44,445 bases of DNA from Croceibacterium sp. (GTDB lineage Bacteria > Pseudomonadota > Alphaproteobacteria > Sphingomonadales > Sphingomonadaceae): positions 1 to 44,445 of the forward strand of contig JANWHA010000059.1 in assembly GCA_025450635.1 (NCBI GenBank), given 5' to 3'. The number at the start of each line of letters is the position of its first letter. Position 1 is the first letter of the stretch. Positions 1 through 9,938 of the stretch are shown in pieces. Under the pieces are notes generated by a model that was not told where the DNA came from, did no database searches, and saw only the letters and a program-made list of their open reading frames with translations. Both the position numbers and the translations under genes were made by a program.

Positions 1-4
1 CCGA

Positions 5-58
5 CCCCTCTCCCTCCGCGCCTGCGGCGCTCCTCCCTCTCCCGCAAGGGGAGAGGGG
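5..58. repeat. REP-like intergenic palindromic repeat, possibly cut by the window edge
   Basis: cccctctcc (5-13) is the exact reverse complement of ggagagggg (50-58); nested hairpins gcgcc-tgc-ggcgc and ctctccc-gcaag-gggagag. Confidence 0.6.
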
Positions 59-82
59 CTCGATGCAGCGAGTATCGGCGTT

Positions 83-517
83 GTGTTGATCGAACTGCCC
101 GATCTCGCGGCGATGGATGCGTTCGGCACGCGGATCGCCGCTCAATTGCGCTTTGGCGACGTCGTCGCGCTCTCCGGACCGCTCGGCAGCGGCAAGACCA
201 CGCTCGCGCGGGCGATCATTTCGGCGCTCGGTCATAATGGCGAAGTGCCGTCCCCGACCTTCACGCTCGTCGAGGCCTACGATCTCGACCCGCCCGTGGT
301 GCACGCCGATTTCTACCGCCTCGACAGTCCGAAAGAGGCGGAGGAGATCGGTCTCGACGATTACCGGGAAGGCGCCGCGCTGATCGCCGAGTGGCCCGAA
401 CGGGCCGGCGGCTTCGCCCACGAGGCGGCTTGTCTTTCGATCGCGCTCGAAATTGCGGGCAGCGGGCGCAAGGCGATTGTCGAAGGCGGCCGGGATTGGC
501 ATGGCCGGATGCCATGA
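83..517 (+). CDS. tsaE: tRNA (adenosine(37)-N6)-threonylcarbamoyltransferase complex ATPase TsaE
   Basis: Walker A GPLGSGKTTLARAI; SPTFTLVEAYD and HADFYRLDS motifs; GTG start. Confidence 0.93.
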   Translation: MLIELPDLAAMDAFGTRIAAQLRFGDVVALSGPLGSGKTTLARAIISALGHNGEVPSPTFTLVEAYDLDPPVVHADFYRLDSPKEAEEIGLDDYREGAALIAEWPERAGGFAHEAACLSIALEIAGSGRKAIVEGGRDWHGRMP

Positions 518-1491
518 ATGATCAATTGCCCGACGGGCTGGACGATTTTCTGCAGAAGGCCGGATGGGGCGCCGCCGAGGTCGAACCGCTCCTCGGCGAT
601 GCCAGCTTCCGGCGCTATTTCCGGGTCCGCAGCGGCGAGCGGAGCGCGATGCTGATGGACGCGCCGCCGCCGCATGAGGACCCAGGGCCGTTCCTCGAGG
701 TCGGCGCCTGGCTCGCCGCCAACGGCCACCGGGCGCCGGCCATCCACGCCGACGATCGCGCGCGCGGCCTGGTGCTGATCGAGGATTTCGGCGCCGATCG
801 CATGCGCGACTGGCTCGACGACAACGCGCACGCGGAGAACGAGACCTACGGCGCGGCGATCGACGCGCTGGTCCGCCTGCACGCCTCGCCCCCGGGCCCG
901 TTTCCGCCGTACGACATGGAGGTCTACCAGCGCGAGGCCGGGCTGTTCACCGAATGGTACTGCCCGGCGATGAAGCTCGCCGTCGACGCGGAAGGATACC
1001 GCAAGGCGTGGGACGAGGTGCTGACGCCCATGCTCCCGCGCCAGAACCCTGGCGTCACCGTCCTGCGCGACTACCACGCCGAAAACATCATGCTGCTGGA
1101 AGGCGGCGCGCAGGGGCTCATCGACTTCCAGGACGCGCTGGTCGGGCATCCGGCCTACGACCTCGTGTCGCTGCTGCAGGACGCCCGGCGCGATGTGGAC
1201 CCCGAGCTCGAGCGGGCGATGCTCGATCGCTACCTCGCGCAAGTGGAAGCCGGCGAGCACTTCGAAGCCGACTACGCCCGTCTCGGCGCGCAGCGGAACG
1301 CCAAGATCGTCGGCATCTTCAGCCGCCTGTGGAAGCGCGACCACAAGCCGCGCTACCTCGCCTTCATCCCGCGCGTGTGGGACGCAATGGAGCGCGACCT
1401 GAAGCATCCGGCGCTAGCTCCCGTGGCCGAGTGGTTCGGGCGGAACATCCCGCAGGAAATCCGCGACACGGGCGGCGGAGAGATTCAGTGA
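514..1491 (+). CDS. amgK: Aminoglycoside phosphotransferase-family sugar kinase (AmgK-like N-acetylmuramate/GlcNAc anomeric kinase)
   Basis: APT kinase motifs VLRDYHAENIMLL and LIDFQDAL; ATGA overlap with tsaE; directly followed by a MurU-like gene. Start trimmed from the ORF track to ATG at 514. Confidence 0.88.
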   Translation: MNDQLPDGLDDFLQKAGWGAAEVEPLLGDASFRRYFRVRSGERSAMLMDAPPPHEDPGPFLEVGAWLAANGHRAPAIHADDRARGLVLIEDFGADRMRDWLDDNAHAENETYGAAIDALVRLHASPPGPFPPYDMEVYQREAGLFTEWYCPAMKLAVDAEGYRKAWDEVLTPMLPRQNPGVTVLRDYHAENIMLLEGGAQGLIDFQDALVGHPAYDLVSLLQDARRDVDPELERAMLDRYLAQVEAGEHFEADYARLGAQRNAKIVGIFSRLWKRDHKPRYLAFIPRVWDAMERDLKHPALAPVAEWFGRNIPQEIRDTGGGEIQ

Positions 1492-2204
1492 CCGAACTCG
1501 CTTCCGACACCGCGATGGTCCTCGCCGCCGGGCTGGGCAAGCGGATGCGGCCGCTGACCGCCTCGCGGGCCAAGCCGATGGTGCGGGTGGCCGGCAAGCC
1601 GCTGATCGATCATGTGCTCGACAAGCTGGCGGAGGCGGGTATCGCCAAGGCCGTCGTCAACGTCCATTACCTGGCCGATGCGCTCGAAGCGCACGTGACC
1701 GCGCGCGCGTCGCCGAGGGTGACCATCTCGGATGAGCGCGAGCAATTGCTCGAGACCGGCGGAGGGATGGTCAAGGCCGCTGCGCTGCTCCCCGACCCGT
1801 TCTTCGAGGTCAACAGCGACAATATCTGGCTCGACGGCCCGAAGAGCGCATTCCGGGAATTGTCGGACGTCTGGCAGCCCGATCGAATGGACGCGCTGCT
1901 GCTCGTGGTGCCCCATAGTCGGGCGCACAACTTCGCCGGCGGCGGCGATTTCTCCATGAGCGCCGGCGGCGGCCTCAGCCGTCCCAAGCCGGGCCGGGTT
2001 GCGCCCTTCATCTGGACCGGCATCCAGCTGGTTTCGAAACGTCTTCTGCGCGAGGCGCCCGAGGGTCCGTTCTCGACCAACCTCCTGTGGAACCGGGCGA
2101 TCGAAGAGGGCCGGCTCTACGGGGTGGCGTTCAGCGGGCAATGGTTCGAAGTCGGCACGCCCGCCGCCATCGCGCCGACCGAAGCGGCGCTGAAGGAGAG
2201 CTGA
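1488..2204 (+). CDS. murU: N-acetylmuramate alpha-1-phosphate uridylyltransferase-like nucleotidyltransferase
   Basis: MVLAAGLGKRMRPLTASRAKPMVRVAGKPLIDHVLD; GTG start at 1488 overlapping the amgK stop. Confidence 0.87.
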   Translation: MTELASDTAMVLAAGLGKRMRPLTASRAKPMVRVAGKPLIDHVLDKLAEAGIAKAVVNVHYLADALEAHVTARASPRVTISDEREQLLETGGGMVKAAALLPDPFFEVNSDNIWLDGPKSAFRELSDVWQPDRMDALLLVVPHSRAHNFAGGGDFSMSAGGGLSRPKPGRVAPFIWTGIQLVSKRLLREAPEGPFSTNLLWNRAIEEGRLYGVAFSGQWFEVGTPAAIAPTEAALKES

Positions 2205-2212
2205 GGCGAGCG

Positions 2213-5167
2213 ATGGAGCGGAAGGGACCGCAAGTCTATTCGATCGCCGCGCACCGGGGCTTTGCCGATGCCTTGGTGGCCGGGTTGCTCCCGCGCTATT
2301 CCGATCTCGAAGTCGGCCTTGCCCGCCTGACCTTGCTGCTGCCGAGCACGCGCGCGGTGCGGACGGTGAGCGAAGCATTCATCCGGCTTAGCGGAGCGGG
2401 ACTCCTGATGCCGCGGATGGCAGTGGTCGGCGACCTCGATCTCGACGAGACGCTCGGCGCGCTGCTCGATCCGCTCGGCGCCGGCGCGGCGATTCCGCCG
2501 GCTGCGGACCCCACGCGGCGGCTGTTCAAGCTGGCGGAATTCGTCGGCCTGGAAATGGCCGACCGCGAGAGCGGAGCGCCCCGCGGCGCCGCGCAAATCC
2601 GGCTCGCGCGGCAAATCGCCATGGCGATCGATCGCCTGCTGGTCGAAAATATCGATCCGGAAGCGCTGTGGCAGGAGCGGGTGCTGCAAGTGCTGGCCGA
2701 CCTTTCGCGGCACTGGCTCGACAACACCCGCTTGTTCGCCCGCGTCCACGCGCGCTGGCGCGACAACCTGCGCGCGCGGGGCGAGATCGACGCCGCGGCG
2801 CGGCGCAACCGGCTGTTCGCGCGGGCGGCGGAAAGATGGCGCGCCGAGCCTCCGGCGACGCCGATCGTCGCCGCTGGCGTGACGAGCGCGGCGCCGGCGC
2901 TGGCGGAGCTGCTGCGCGTCGTGTCGGAGCTCCCGGAAGGGGCGGTGATCCTGCCCGACCTCGACCTGTCGATGCCGGACGCGGTGTGGGACGAGCTCGG
3001 CCATGCGGGTGCGCCCGACGCCGATCCGCCGCTGGCGCGCGGCGATGCCGTGACGCATCCCCAGTACCACCTGAAGCTGCTGCTCAATCGCATGGGCGTG
3101 GCGCGCGGCGAGGTGCAGCCGTGGCATCGCGCCGGGCTTGGCAAGGGGCCGCCCGAGCGTAGCCACGCGATCTCCAACCTGTTCCTGCCGCCCGAGGCGA
3201 GCAAGGCGTGGGTGAGCCTGCCGGCGGACAAGCGGCGGCTTTCCGGCGTGCGGTTGCTGGAAACCGCCAATCCCGAGGAGGAAGCGCAGGCGATTGCGCT
3301 GCTGGTGCGGGAGGCGCTGGCCGAGCCGGAGAAGCGCATCGCGGTGGTGACGCCCGACCGCGGCCTCGCCCGCCGTGTGGTGCAGCACTTGCGGCGCTGG
3401 CACATCGAGGCGGACGATTCCGCCGGTCGCCCGCTGTCACAGACCACCGCCGGGCGGCTGTTCCTGCTGCTCGCCGAAGTGGCCGCCGAGCAGGCCGCCC
3501 CGGTGCCGCTGGTGGCGCTGCTTAAACATCCGCTGGTGCGCATGGGTGAGGGCCGGGCGGATTGGCTCGACAATGCCCGCGCGTTCGAGCTGGCGCTGCG
3601 CGGACCGCGTCCCGCGCCCGGGCTGGAGTCCCTCCGCAAGGACGCGGATGCAGCTCGCACGGGTGCCTGGTGGAGCGAAGTCGAAGCGATCCTCGCGCCG
3701 CTGCTGGCCGAAGGCTCGCAACGGCTGGCGGACTTGTTGGACACGCTCGTTACCGCCGGAGAAGCGCTGTGCGGCACCGCCCTGTGGGCGCGCGAGGATG
3801 GCCGCGCGCTGTCCATGCTGGTTGAGGACTTGCGGCTCCACGCGCGCGAAACCGGCTTCGTCATCGACCCGGCCGAGCTGCCCGCCGCCTTGCGCGAGGC
3901 GATGGATCAGGTCGCCGTGCGCCCGCCCTACGGCGGGCATCCGCGGGTGGCGATCTACGGCTTGCTCGAAGCGCGCATGACGCGGGCCGACCTGGTGATC
4001 TGCGCCGGGCTGAACGAGGGCACCTGGCCGGCCACGCCCTCGCTCGACCCGCTGCTCGCCCCGCCGGTGCTGCGCGCGCTGGGGGTGCCGGGGGCGGATT
4101 TCCGCATCGGGCTATCCGCGCACGACCTTGCCGGGCTTCTCGGAGCGCCCGAAGTGGTGCTGAGCCGCTCGGAGCGCGACGTGCAGGGACCGGCGATCCC
4201 CTCGCGCTTCCTGCTGCGGGTCAAGGCGCTGCTCGGGCGCGATCTCGGCAAGGGGCATGAGGATCGCGAAACCGTGGCGTTGGCCCGCGCGCTCGACGAT
4301 GGCGAGCCGGCGCCGCTCTATCCGCAGCCCCAGCCGCGGCCGAGCGCCGAGCAGCGGCTCGTCCGCGTCAGCGTGACCGGGCTCGATCGCCTGCGTTCCG
4401 ACCCGTACCAGTTCTACGCCTCGGAAATCCTCCAGTTGCGCGATCTCGATTCGCTCGACGCCGAGCCGACCCCTCAGTGGCGCGGCATCGCGGCGCACAA
4501 GGTGCTCGAAACCTGGCACAAGACTGGGCGGCCGATGCTCGAGATCGCCGACGAGGTGCTCGCCGAAATGAACCACCACCCGCTGACGCGCGCGCTGTGG
4601 CGGCCGCGGCTGATCAAGGCGCTCGAATGGGCCGAGGCCGAGATCGCCGCCAATCCCGAGCGGATGCCGACGCTGATCGAGCAGAAGGGCGAGTGGCTTT
4701 ACCGCGGCGTGACCATTCGGGGGAAGGCCGACCGCATCGACAAGCTGGCCGACGGAACTCTGGCGGTGGTCGATTACAAGACCGGCATGCCGCCCAGCGG
4801 GCGGCAAGTGGCCGAAGGCTATGCGCTACAGCTCGGCACGACCGGGCTGATGCTTCTGAACAGCGCCTTCAAGGGCCTGCAGGGCACGGCGACGGTGTTC
4901 GAATACTGGTCGCTGGCGAAATCGAGCAAGAGCGACACGGGCTTCGGCTACATCTCCACGCCGATCCTCACCGGCAACAGGCGGAGCGGCATTTCGCTCG
5001 AGGACTTCCTGCCGGAAGCGCAGCGCTATCTCGATGACGCGCTCGACCGCTGGATTCTCGGCGAGGAGCCGTTCACCGCGCGGCTCAATCCCAATGTCGC
5101 CGGCTACGACACTTTCGACCAGCTGATGCGGCTCGACGAGTGGCAAGGGCGGGGCGGGCCGGCATGA
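2213..5167 (+). CDS. addB: Double-strand break repair protein AddB
   Basis: About 984 aa; C-terminal RecB-type nuclease region (GKADRIDKLADGTLAVVDYKTG); ATGA overlap with addA. Confidence 0.93.
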   Translation: MERKGPQVYSIAAHRGFADALVAGLLPRYSDLEVGLARLTLLLPSTRAVRTVSEAFIRLSGAGLLMPRMAVVGDLDLDETLGALLDPLGAGAAIPPAADPTRRLFKLAEFVGLEMADRESGAPRGAAQIRLARQIAMAIDRLLVENIDPEALWQERVLQVLADLSRHWLDNTRLFARVHARWRDNLRARGEIDAAARRNRLFARAAERWRAEPPATPIVAAGVTSAAPALAELLRVVSELPEGAVILPDLDLSMPDAVWDELGHAGAPDADPPLARGDAVTHPQYHLKLLLNRMGVARGEVQPWHRAGLGKGPPERSHAISNLFLPPEASKAWVSLPADKRRLSGVRLLETANPEEEAQAIALLVREALAEPEKRIAVVTPDRGLARRVVQHLRRWHIEADDSAGRPLSQTTAGRLFLLLAEVAAEQAAPVPLVALLKHPLVRMGEGRADWLDNARAFELALRGPRPAPGLESLRKDADAARTGAWWSEVEAILAPLLAEGSQRLADLLDTLVTAGEALCGTALWAREDGRALSMLVEDLRLHARETGFVIDPAELPAALREAMDQVAVRPPYGGHPRVAIYGLLEARMTRADLVICAGLNEGTWPATPSLDPLLAPPVLRALGVPGADFRIGLSAHDLAGLLGAPEVVLSRSERDVQGPAIPSRFLLRVKALLGRDLGKGHEDRETVALARALDDGEPAPLYPQPQPRPSAEQRLVRVSVTGLDRLRSDPYQFYASEILQLRDLDSLDAEPTPQWRGIAAHKVLETWHKTGRPMLEIADEVLAEMNHHPLTRALWRPRLIKALEWAEAEIAANPERMPTLIEQKGEWLYRGVTIRGKADRIDKLADGTLAVVDYKTGMPPSGRQVAEGYALQLGTTGLMLLNSAFKGLQGTATVFEYWSLAKSSKSDTGFGYISTPILTGNRRSGISLEDFLPEAQRYLDDALDRWILGEEPFTARLNPNVAGYDTFDQLMRLDEWQGRGGPA

Positions 5168-8100
5168 GCGGCGAGGTCCACCGGCTCGAAGGCGAGCAGG
5201 CGCAGGCGGTCGATCCGCGCGACAGCGTGTGGTTGTCGGCCTCGGCGGGGACGGGGAAGACGCAAGTGCTGTCGGCGCGCGTCTTGCGGTTGCTTTTGCG
5301 GCCCGACGTGGCGCCCGAGCAGATCCTGTGCCTCACCTTCACCAAGGCCGGGGCGGCGGAGATGGCGACCCGCGTCAACGAGGTGCTGGCGAGCTGGGTG
5401 CGGCTGCCCGACACCGAGCTGGCGAAGGACCTCGCCAATATTCACGAGAAGGGCGACCCGGAGACCGTCGCCCGCGCCCGCGCGCTGTTCACCCGCGTGC
5501 TCGATTGCCCCGGGGGGGGCTTGCGGATCGATACGATCCACGCCTTCGCGCAATGGCTGCTCGCGGCGTTCCCGGAAGAAGCGGGCCTGATCCCCGGCAG
5601 CAAGCCGATGGAGGATCGCGACCGCGAATTGCTCGCCCACCGCATCCTCGCCGACTTGCTGGTCGAATGGGAGGAGCGCGGCGAAACCTCGCTGCTCGAA
5701 GCCGTCGCCATGCTCAGCGTGCGCTGGGGCCCGGACGGCGCGCGCAAGTGGCTGATGCGCTGCGCCGAGGCGCGCGAGATGTGGTTCGGCCCGGGAAGCT
5801 GGCAGGAGCCGCTCGACGACCGCGTGCGTGGGCTGATCGGACTCGACCTCGATGCCGGGCCGGACAGCCTGGCCCGTTTATGCGACGACGACGTGTTCGA
5901 CTGCGCCGCGCTCAAGCGCTGCCTGGAGATCAACCGCGCCTGGGGCACGCCGTCGGCTGGGAAGTGCATCGAAGCGCTCGAGGCCTGGCTGGTCGGGGAT
6001 GGCCCGGCGCGGGTGAACGGCTGCGGCGACGTGACCAAGCTCCTGTTCACCCAGAAGGGCGAGCCGAAATGGCTCAAGAACCTCGAAAAGCTCGACGCGA
6101 ACTATGCCGGCATGGCCGAGCGCGTGCGCCGATCGCTCGAAGCCATCCGCGAGCATGTCGCGCTGCTCGCGCTGGCCGACATGCTGGTGCCGGCGCTGAC
6201 CGTCGGCCGGCGCTTCGCGCTGGCGTGGGACGAGGCCAAGGCGCGCGAGGGGTTGATCGATTTCGACGACCAGATCCGCCGGGCGGCCGCGCTGCTGCAA
6301 CGCTCGGAGATGGCCGAGTGGATCAGGTACAAGCTCGACCGCCAGTTCGACCATATCCTGATCGACGAGGCGCAGGACACCAATGCCGCGCAATGGTCGA
6401 TCATCTACGCGCTGACCGAGGAGTTCTTCGCCGGCGCCGGCCAGCGCGACAACAAGCTGCGCACGGTGTTCGCGGTCGGCGACTACAAGCAGGCGATCTT
6501 CCGCTTCCAGGGGACCAGTCCTGAGTACTTCGAGGCGGCACAGCGGCGGTTTTCGGATGCCATGAAAGGGGTGGCCGCAAACAACCCTGAGGCTCGCGAA
6601 CTGCAGCCCCTAGGCCTCGGCCGCTCCTACCGCACAGCGAAGCCGATCCTCGAATTTGTGGACGAAGCGATCGAAACGCTCGGCTACGAGTCCTTCGGGC
6701 TTCCCAAGCGCCCGGAGCCCCACGTCGGCGAGGTTCGACCCGGAATCGTCGGCCTGTGGCATCCCGTCGGCGGGGGAGACGAGGACGAAGACGACGAACG
6801 CGAGGCGCCCGATACCTGGCTGCCGGGTCCCGAGCGCGAGATGGCCGATCGGATCGCCGCACAGGTGAAGTCCTGGCTGTGGGAAGGCTTTCCCCTGGTG
6901 AAGGGCAAGCACCGCCATGCCGGCCCCGGCGACATCATGGTGCTGGTGCGCAAGCGGCGCGAGCTGGCCGGGTTGATCGTCGCCCGGCTGCACGCGGCGG
7001 GCGTGCCGGTCGCGGGCGTCGATCGGCTGCGGCTCGGCGCGCCGCTGGCGGTGAAGGACCTGATGGCCGCGCTGCGCTTTGCCGCGCAGCCGCTCGACGA
7101 CCTGAGCCTCGCGTGCCTGTTGGTCTCGCCGCTGAGCGGCTGGACGCAGGAGCAACTGCTCGAGTTCGGTTATCGCCCCGCCCGGATGCCGCTGTGGGAG
7201 CACTTGCGGCACGGCGCCGCGCCCGAGGCGATGCGGGTCGCCGACGAGCTGCGCCAGCTTCTCGCCCGCGCCGATTTCGAGCCGCCGCAGGCGTTGCTGC
7301 ACTGGCTGCTGGTCGGCCCGTGGCAGGGCCGGCGCAAACTGGTCTCGCGGTTAGGGCGCGAGGCCAATGACCCGATCGACGAGCTGCTCAACGCCGCGCT
7401 CGCCTACGCCGGAACTTACACGCCGAGCCTGCAGGGCTTCATCCAGTGGTTCGACGCCGGCGAGGGCGAGTTGAAGCGCGAGGCCGGCGCCGGCGAAGGG
7501 CTGGTGCGGGTGATGACGGTGCACGGCTCGAAGGGCCTGCAGGCGCCGATCGTGATCCTCGCCGACGCCACCGGCAACCCGGACCGCTCGCCGACGCGCG
7601 GGCTGACGCTGGCCGAGGAGCTGCCGGGCGGCGGCGGGCGCACGGTGCCGCTGCCCGACCTGACCAAGGACGAGAAAGTCGGCCGCATCGCCGCCGCGGA
7701 ACTCGAAGCCGCGGCGGCGGAGCGGCAGGAGCACTGGCGGCTGCTCTACGTTGCCATGACTCGCGCGGAAGAGGCGCTGTTCGTCGGCGGGGCGCTGCTC
7801 GGCGGCGAGAAGGAGCCGGCGCCGGACAGCTGGTATGCGCGGCTGAGGCCCTTGTTCGGCGAGGAGCCGCTGGCCGATGACATCTGGGGCGCGCGGCATG
7901 TGCGCGGGGAACGCGCGGCGGTGATTATGTCCGCGGCGGAAACCAACGAGTCTGCCCGGCCGATGCTGCCCGATTGGGCCGCCACCCCTATCGGCCCCGA
8001 GCCGCGCCCGCCGCGGCCGTTGGCGCCGTCTTCGGCGGGGCAGGATGAGAGCGCCGAGCCGCCGTTCCCGCCCGGGGCCGACACCTTCGCCGCGCGCCGG

Positions 8101-8613
8101 GGCCTGCTGATCCACAAGCTGCTCGAACGTCTGCCGGAACTGGCCGAAAGCGAGCGTGAGGGCAGGGCGCGCGAGTGGCTTGCCCTGCAGGCGGCCGATG
8201 TCGCCGACGATCAACGCGAGGCCATGCTCGCGTCGGCGCTGGCGGTGCTGCGCAAACCCGGCTGGCAGGCGATCTTCTCGCCCGCCGCGCTGGCGGAGGT
8301 GCCGCTCGCGGCCACCGTCGGTGGTCAGGTCATCGCCGGCACGGCCGACCGCCTGCTGGTCGAGCGCGAGCGGGTGCTGGTGGTCGATTTCAAGACCGCG
8401 CGGCGCCCTCCGGCCGGGCTTGACGAGGTGCCGTTGACGACGCTGCGACAGATGGCCGCTTACTCTGCGGCGCTCGAGGCGATCTATCCCGGCCGCGCGA
8501 TCGAAGCAGCCGTGCTCTACACCCAGACACCGCTGCTCGTGCCGATCCCGGCGGCGCTGCTCGCCGAGCACAAGGCGGCGTTGAGGGCGGATGAGGAAAG
8601 CTTTTCCGGGTGA
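5164..8613 (+). CDS. addA: Double-strand break repair helicase-nuclease AddA
   Basis: UvrD-like motifs SASAGTGKTQVLSARVLRLLL, LCLTFTKAGAAEMATRV, ILIDEAQDTNAAQW, VMTVHGSKGLQAPIV; C-terminal nuclease VLVVDFKTAR. Confidence 0.95.
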   Translation: MSGEVHRLEGEQAQAVDPRDSVWLSASAGTGKTQVLSARVLRLLLRPDVAPEQILCLTFTKAGAAEMATRVNEVLASWVRLPDTELAKDLANIHEKGDPETVARARALFTRVLDCPGGGLRIDTIHAFAQWLLAAFPEEAGLIPGSKPMEDRDRELLAHRILADLLVEWEERGETSLLEAVAMLSVRWGPDGARKWLMRCAEAREMWFGPGSWQEPLDDRVRGLIGLDLDAGPDSLARLCDDDVFDCAALKRCLEINRAWGTPSAGKCIEALEAWLVGDGPARVNGCGDVTKLLFTQKGEPKWLKNLEKLDANYAGMAERVRRSLEAIREHVALLALADMLVPALTVGRRFALAWDEAKAREGLIDFDDQIRRAAALLQRSEMAEWIRYKLDRQFDHILIDEAQDTNAAQWSIIYALTEEFFAGAGQRDNKLRTVFAVGDYKQAIFRFQGTSPEYFEAAQRRFSDAMKGVAANNPEARELQPLGLGRSYRTAKPILEFVDEAIETLGYESFGLPKRPEPHVGEVRPGIVGLWHPVGGGDEDEDDEREAPDTWLPGPEREMADRIAAQVKSWLWEGFPLVKGKHRHAGPGDIMVLVRKRRELAGLIVARLHAAGVPVAGVDRLRLGAPLAVKDLMAALRFAAQPLDDLSLACLLVSPLSGWTQEQLLEFGYRPARMPLWEHLRHGAAPEAMRVADELRQLLARADFEPPQALLHWLLVGPWQGRRKLVSRLGREANDPIDELLNAALAYAGTYTPSLQGFIQWFDAGEGELKREAGAGEGLVRVMTVHGSKGLQAPIVILADATGNPDRSPTRGLTLAEELPGGGGRTVPLPDLTKDEKVGRIAAAELEAAAAERQEHWRLLYVAMTRAEEALFVGGALLGGEKEPAPDSWYARLRPLFGEEPLADDIWGARHVRGERAAVIMSAAETNESARPMLPDWAATPIGPEPRPPRPLAPSSAGQDESAEPPFPPGADTFAARRGLLIHKLLERLPELAESEREGRAREWLALQAADVADDQREAMLASALAVLRKPGWQAIFSPAALAEVPLAATVGGQVIAGTADRLLVERERVLVVDFKTARRPPAGLDEVPLTTLRQMAAYSAALEAIYPGRAIEAAVLYTQTPLLVPIPAALLAEHKAALRADEESFSG

Positions 8614-8669
8614 GCCGTTGCAACGGCAGGCACCGGCCCTAGATTGGCGGAAATAGCAGGAGCCACACG

Positions 8670-8990
8670 ATGCCCACCAAAGCCGTCACCGATGCCAGCT
8701 TCCAGGCCGACGTACTCGATTCGTCTACCCCGGTGCTGGTCGATTTCTGGGCCGACTGGTGCGGGCCGTGCAAGATGATCGCCCCGGCGCTCGAAGAGAT
8801 TGCCGAGGAGCTCGGCGACAAGGTCACCATCGCCAAGATGGACATCATGGAAAACCCCGAGGTGCCGGGCAAGATCGGCGTCCAGTCGATCCCGCTGATG
8901 GTGCTGTTCAAGGACGGCAAGCCGGTCGCGCACAAGCTCGGCGCCGCGCCGAAGAGCCAGCTTAAGGGCTGGCTGGAGAGCGTGATTTAG
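8670..8990 (+). CDS. trxA: Thioredoxin
   Basis: FWADWCGPCKMIAP active site, 106 aa. Confidence 0.97.
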   Translation: MPTKAVTDASFQADVLDSSTPVLVDFWADWCGPCKMIAPALEEIAEELGDKVTIAKMDIMENPEVPGKIGVQSIPLMVLFKDGKPVAHKLGAAPKSQLKGWLESVI

Positions 8991-8994
8991 CATC

Positions 8995-9127
8995 AAATCC
9001 TCCCCGAGCTTGCTCGGGGAGGGGGACCGCCAGCCGAAGGCTGGTGGTGGAGGGGTGAGGCCGGAATCGCCCCTCCGTCAGCCGCTTCGCGTCTGCCACC
9101 TCCCCGAGACAAGCTCGGGGAGGATTT
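8995..9127. repeat. 133-bp palindromic intergenic element (REP/MITE-like)
   Basis: aaatcctccccgagcttg (8995-9012) is an exact inverted match to caagctcggggaggattt (9110-9127); inner hairpins cctccccgagc-tt-gctcggggagg and ccagcc-gaa-ggctgg. Confidence 0.85.
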
Positions 9128-9938
9128 AATCGGCCAACCCCGCCAACCGCTCCGCCATTACATCCCACAGCTTCGGGCTCGCGGCGCCGAGAAGGCCTGG
9201 ACGATCCCAGTCGTCCACTCGGTACGGCGATCCGTCAGGCCGCGCACCCTTGCCGCCCGCTTCGTTGAGGAACAGGATTCCTGCCGCGTGGTCCCAGGCG
9301 TTGGTCTTCTCGAAGATCGAGATGTCGTTCACGCCGAGGACCAGACGCGGGTATTGCTCGGCGGCGCAGCGGGGGATGTCGACCAGCGTGTAATGCGGGG
9401 CGATCTCGTCGCGGATGGCTTCGCGGCGGCTCTGCTCGAGGAAGATCAGCGAAATCGCCGCGATCGGCGGGCTCGCGTCGGTGGGCTGGGCCGTGACCTT
9501 TTCGCCGTTGATGAAAGCGCCCTTGCCGCGGTGAGCAACGCACAAGCGATCGCTCAGCGGATCGTAGATCCACCCGGTGTGGGCCACCCCGGCCTCGGCC
9601 ATCGCCAGCAGGATGCCGAACGGCTGCCTTCCGTGAGCAAAGTTGTGGGTGCCGTCGATCGGATCGACGATCCAGCAGGGCCCCGCCAGCCGCTCGAGCA
9701 CCGAGGGATCGGCATAAGCCGCTTCCTCGCCGACGATCGGCAGCCCGGGAATGATCTTTGCCAGACCCTCGGCGAGCATCTCCTCGGACAGCTTGTCGGC
9801 CACGGTGACGAAATCGTCGGCCGCCTTCTCCTCGATCTGGTGGGCGGCGAGCGACTGGTAATGCGGCAGGATCGCTTCCTGCGAGACCTTCCGCAGCAAG
9901 TCGTGCACCGCCTGATGGAAGGCCATGATGTCGCTCAT
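9126..9938 (-). CDS. Inositol monophosphatase family protein
   Basis: GEE (PIVGEEAAY), WIVDPIDGTHNFAHG and NAWDHAAGILFLNEAGG motifs; start trimmed to MSDIMAF. Confidence 0.92.
   Translation of the reverse strand: MSDIMAFHQAVHDLLRKVSQEAILPHYQSLAAHQIEEKAADDFVTVADKLSEEMLAEGLAKIIPGLPIVGEEAAYADPSVLERLAGPCWIVDPIDGTHNFAHGRQPFGILLAMAEAGVAHTGWIYDPLSDRLCVAHRGKGAFINGEKVTAQPTDASPPIAAISLIFLEQSRREAIRDEIAPHYTLVDIPRCAAEQYPRLVLGVNDISIFEKTNAWDHAAGILFLNEAGGKGARPDGSPYRVDDWDRPGLLGAASPKLWDVMAERLAGLAD

Noticed and set aside
2117-3864. Long minus-strand ORFs (428 and 522 aa) inside addB
   Set aside because: Antisense shadows; no motifs.
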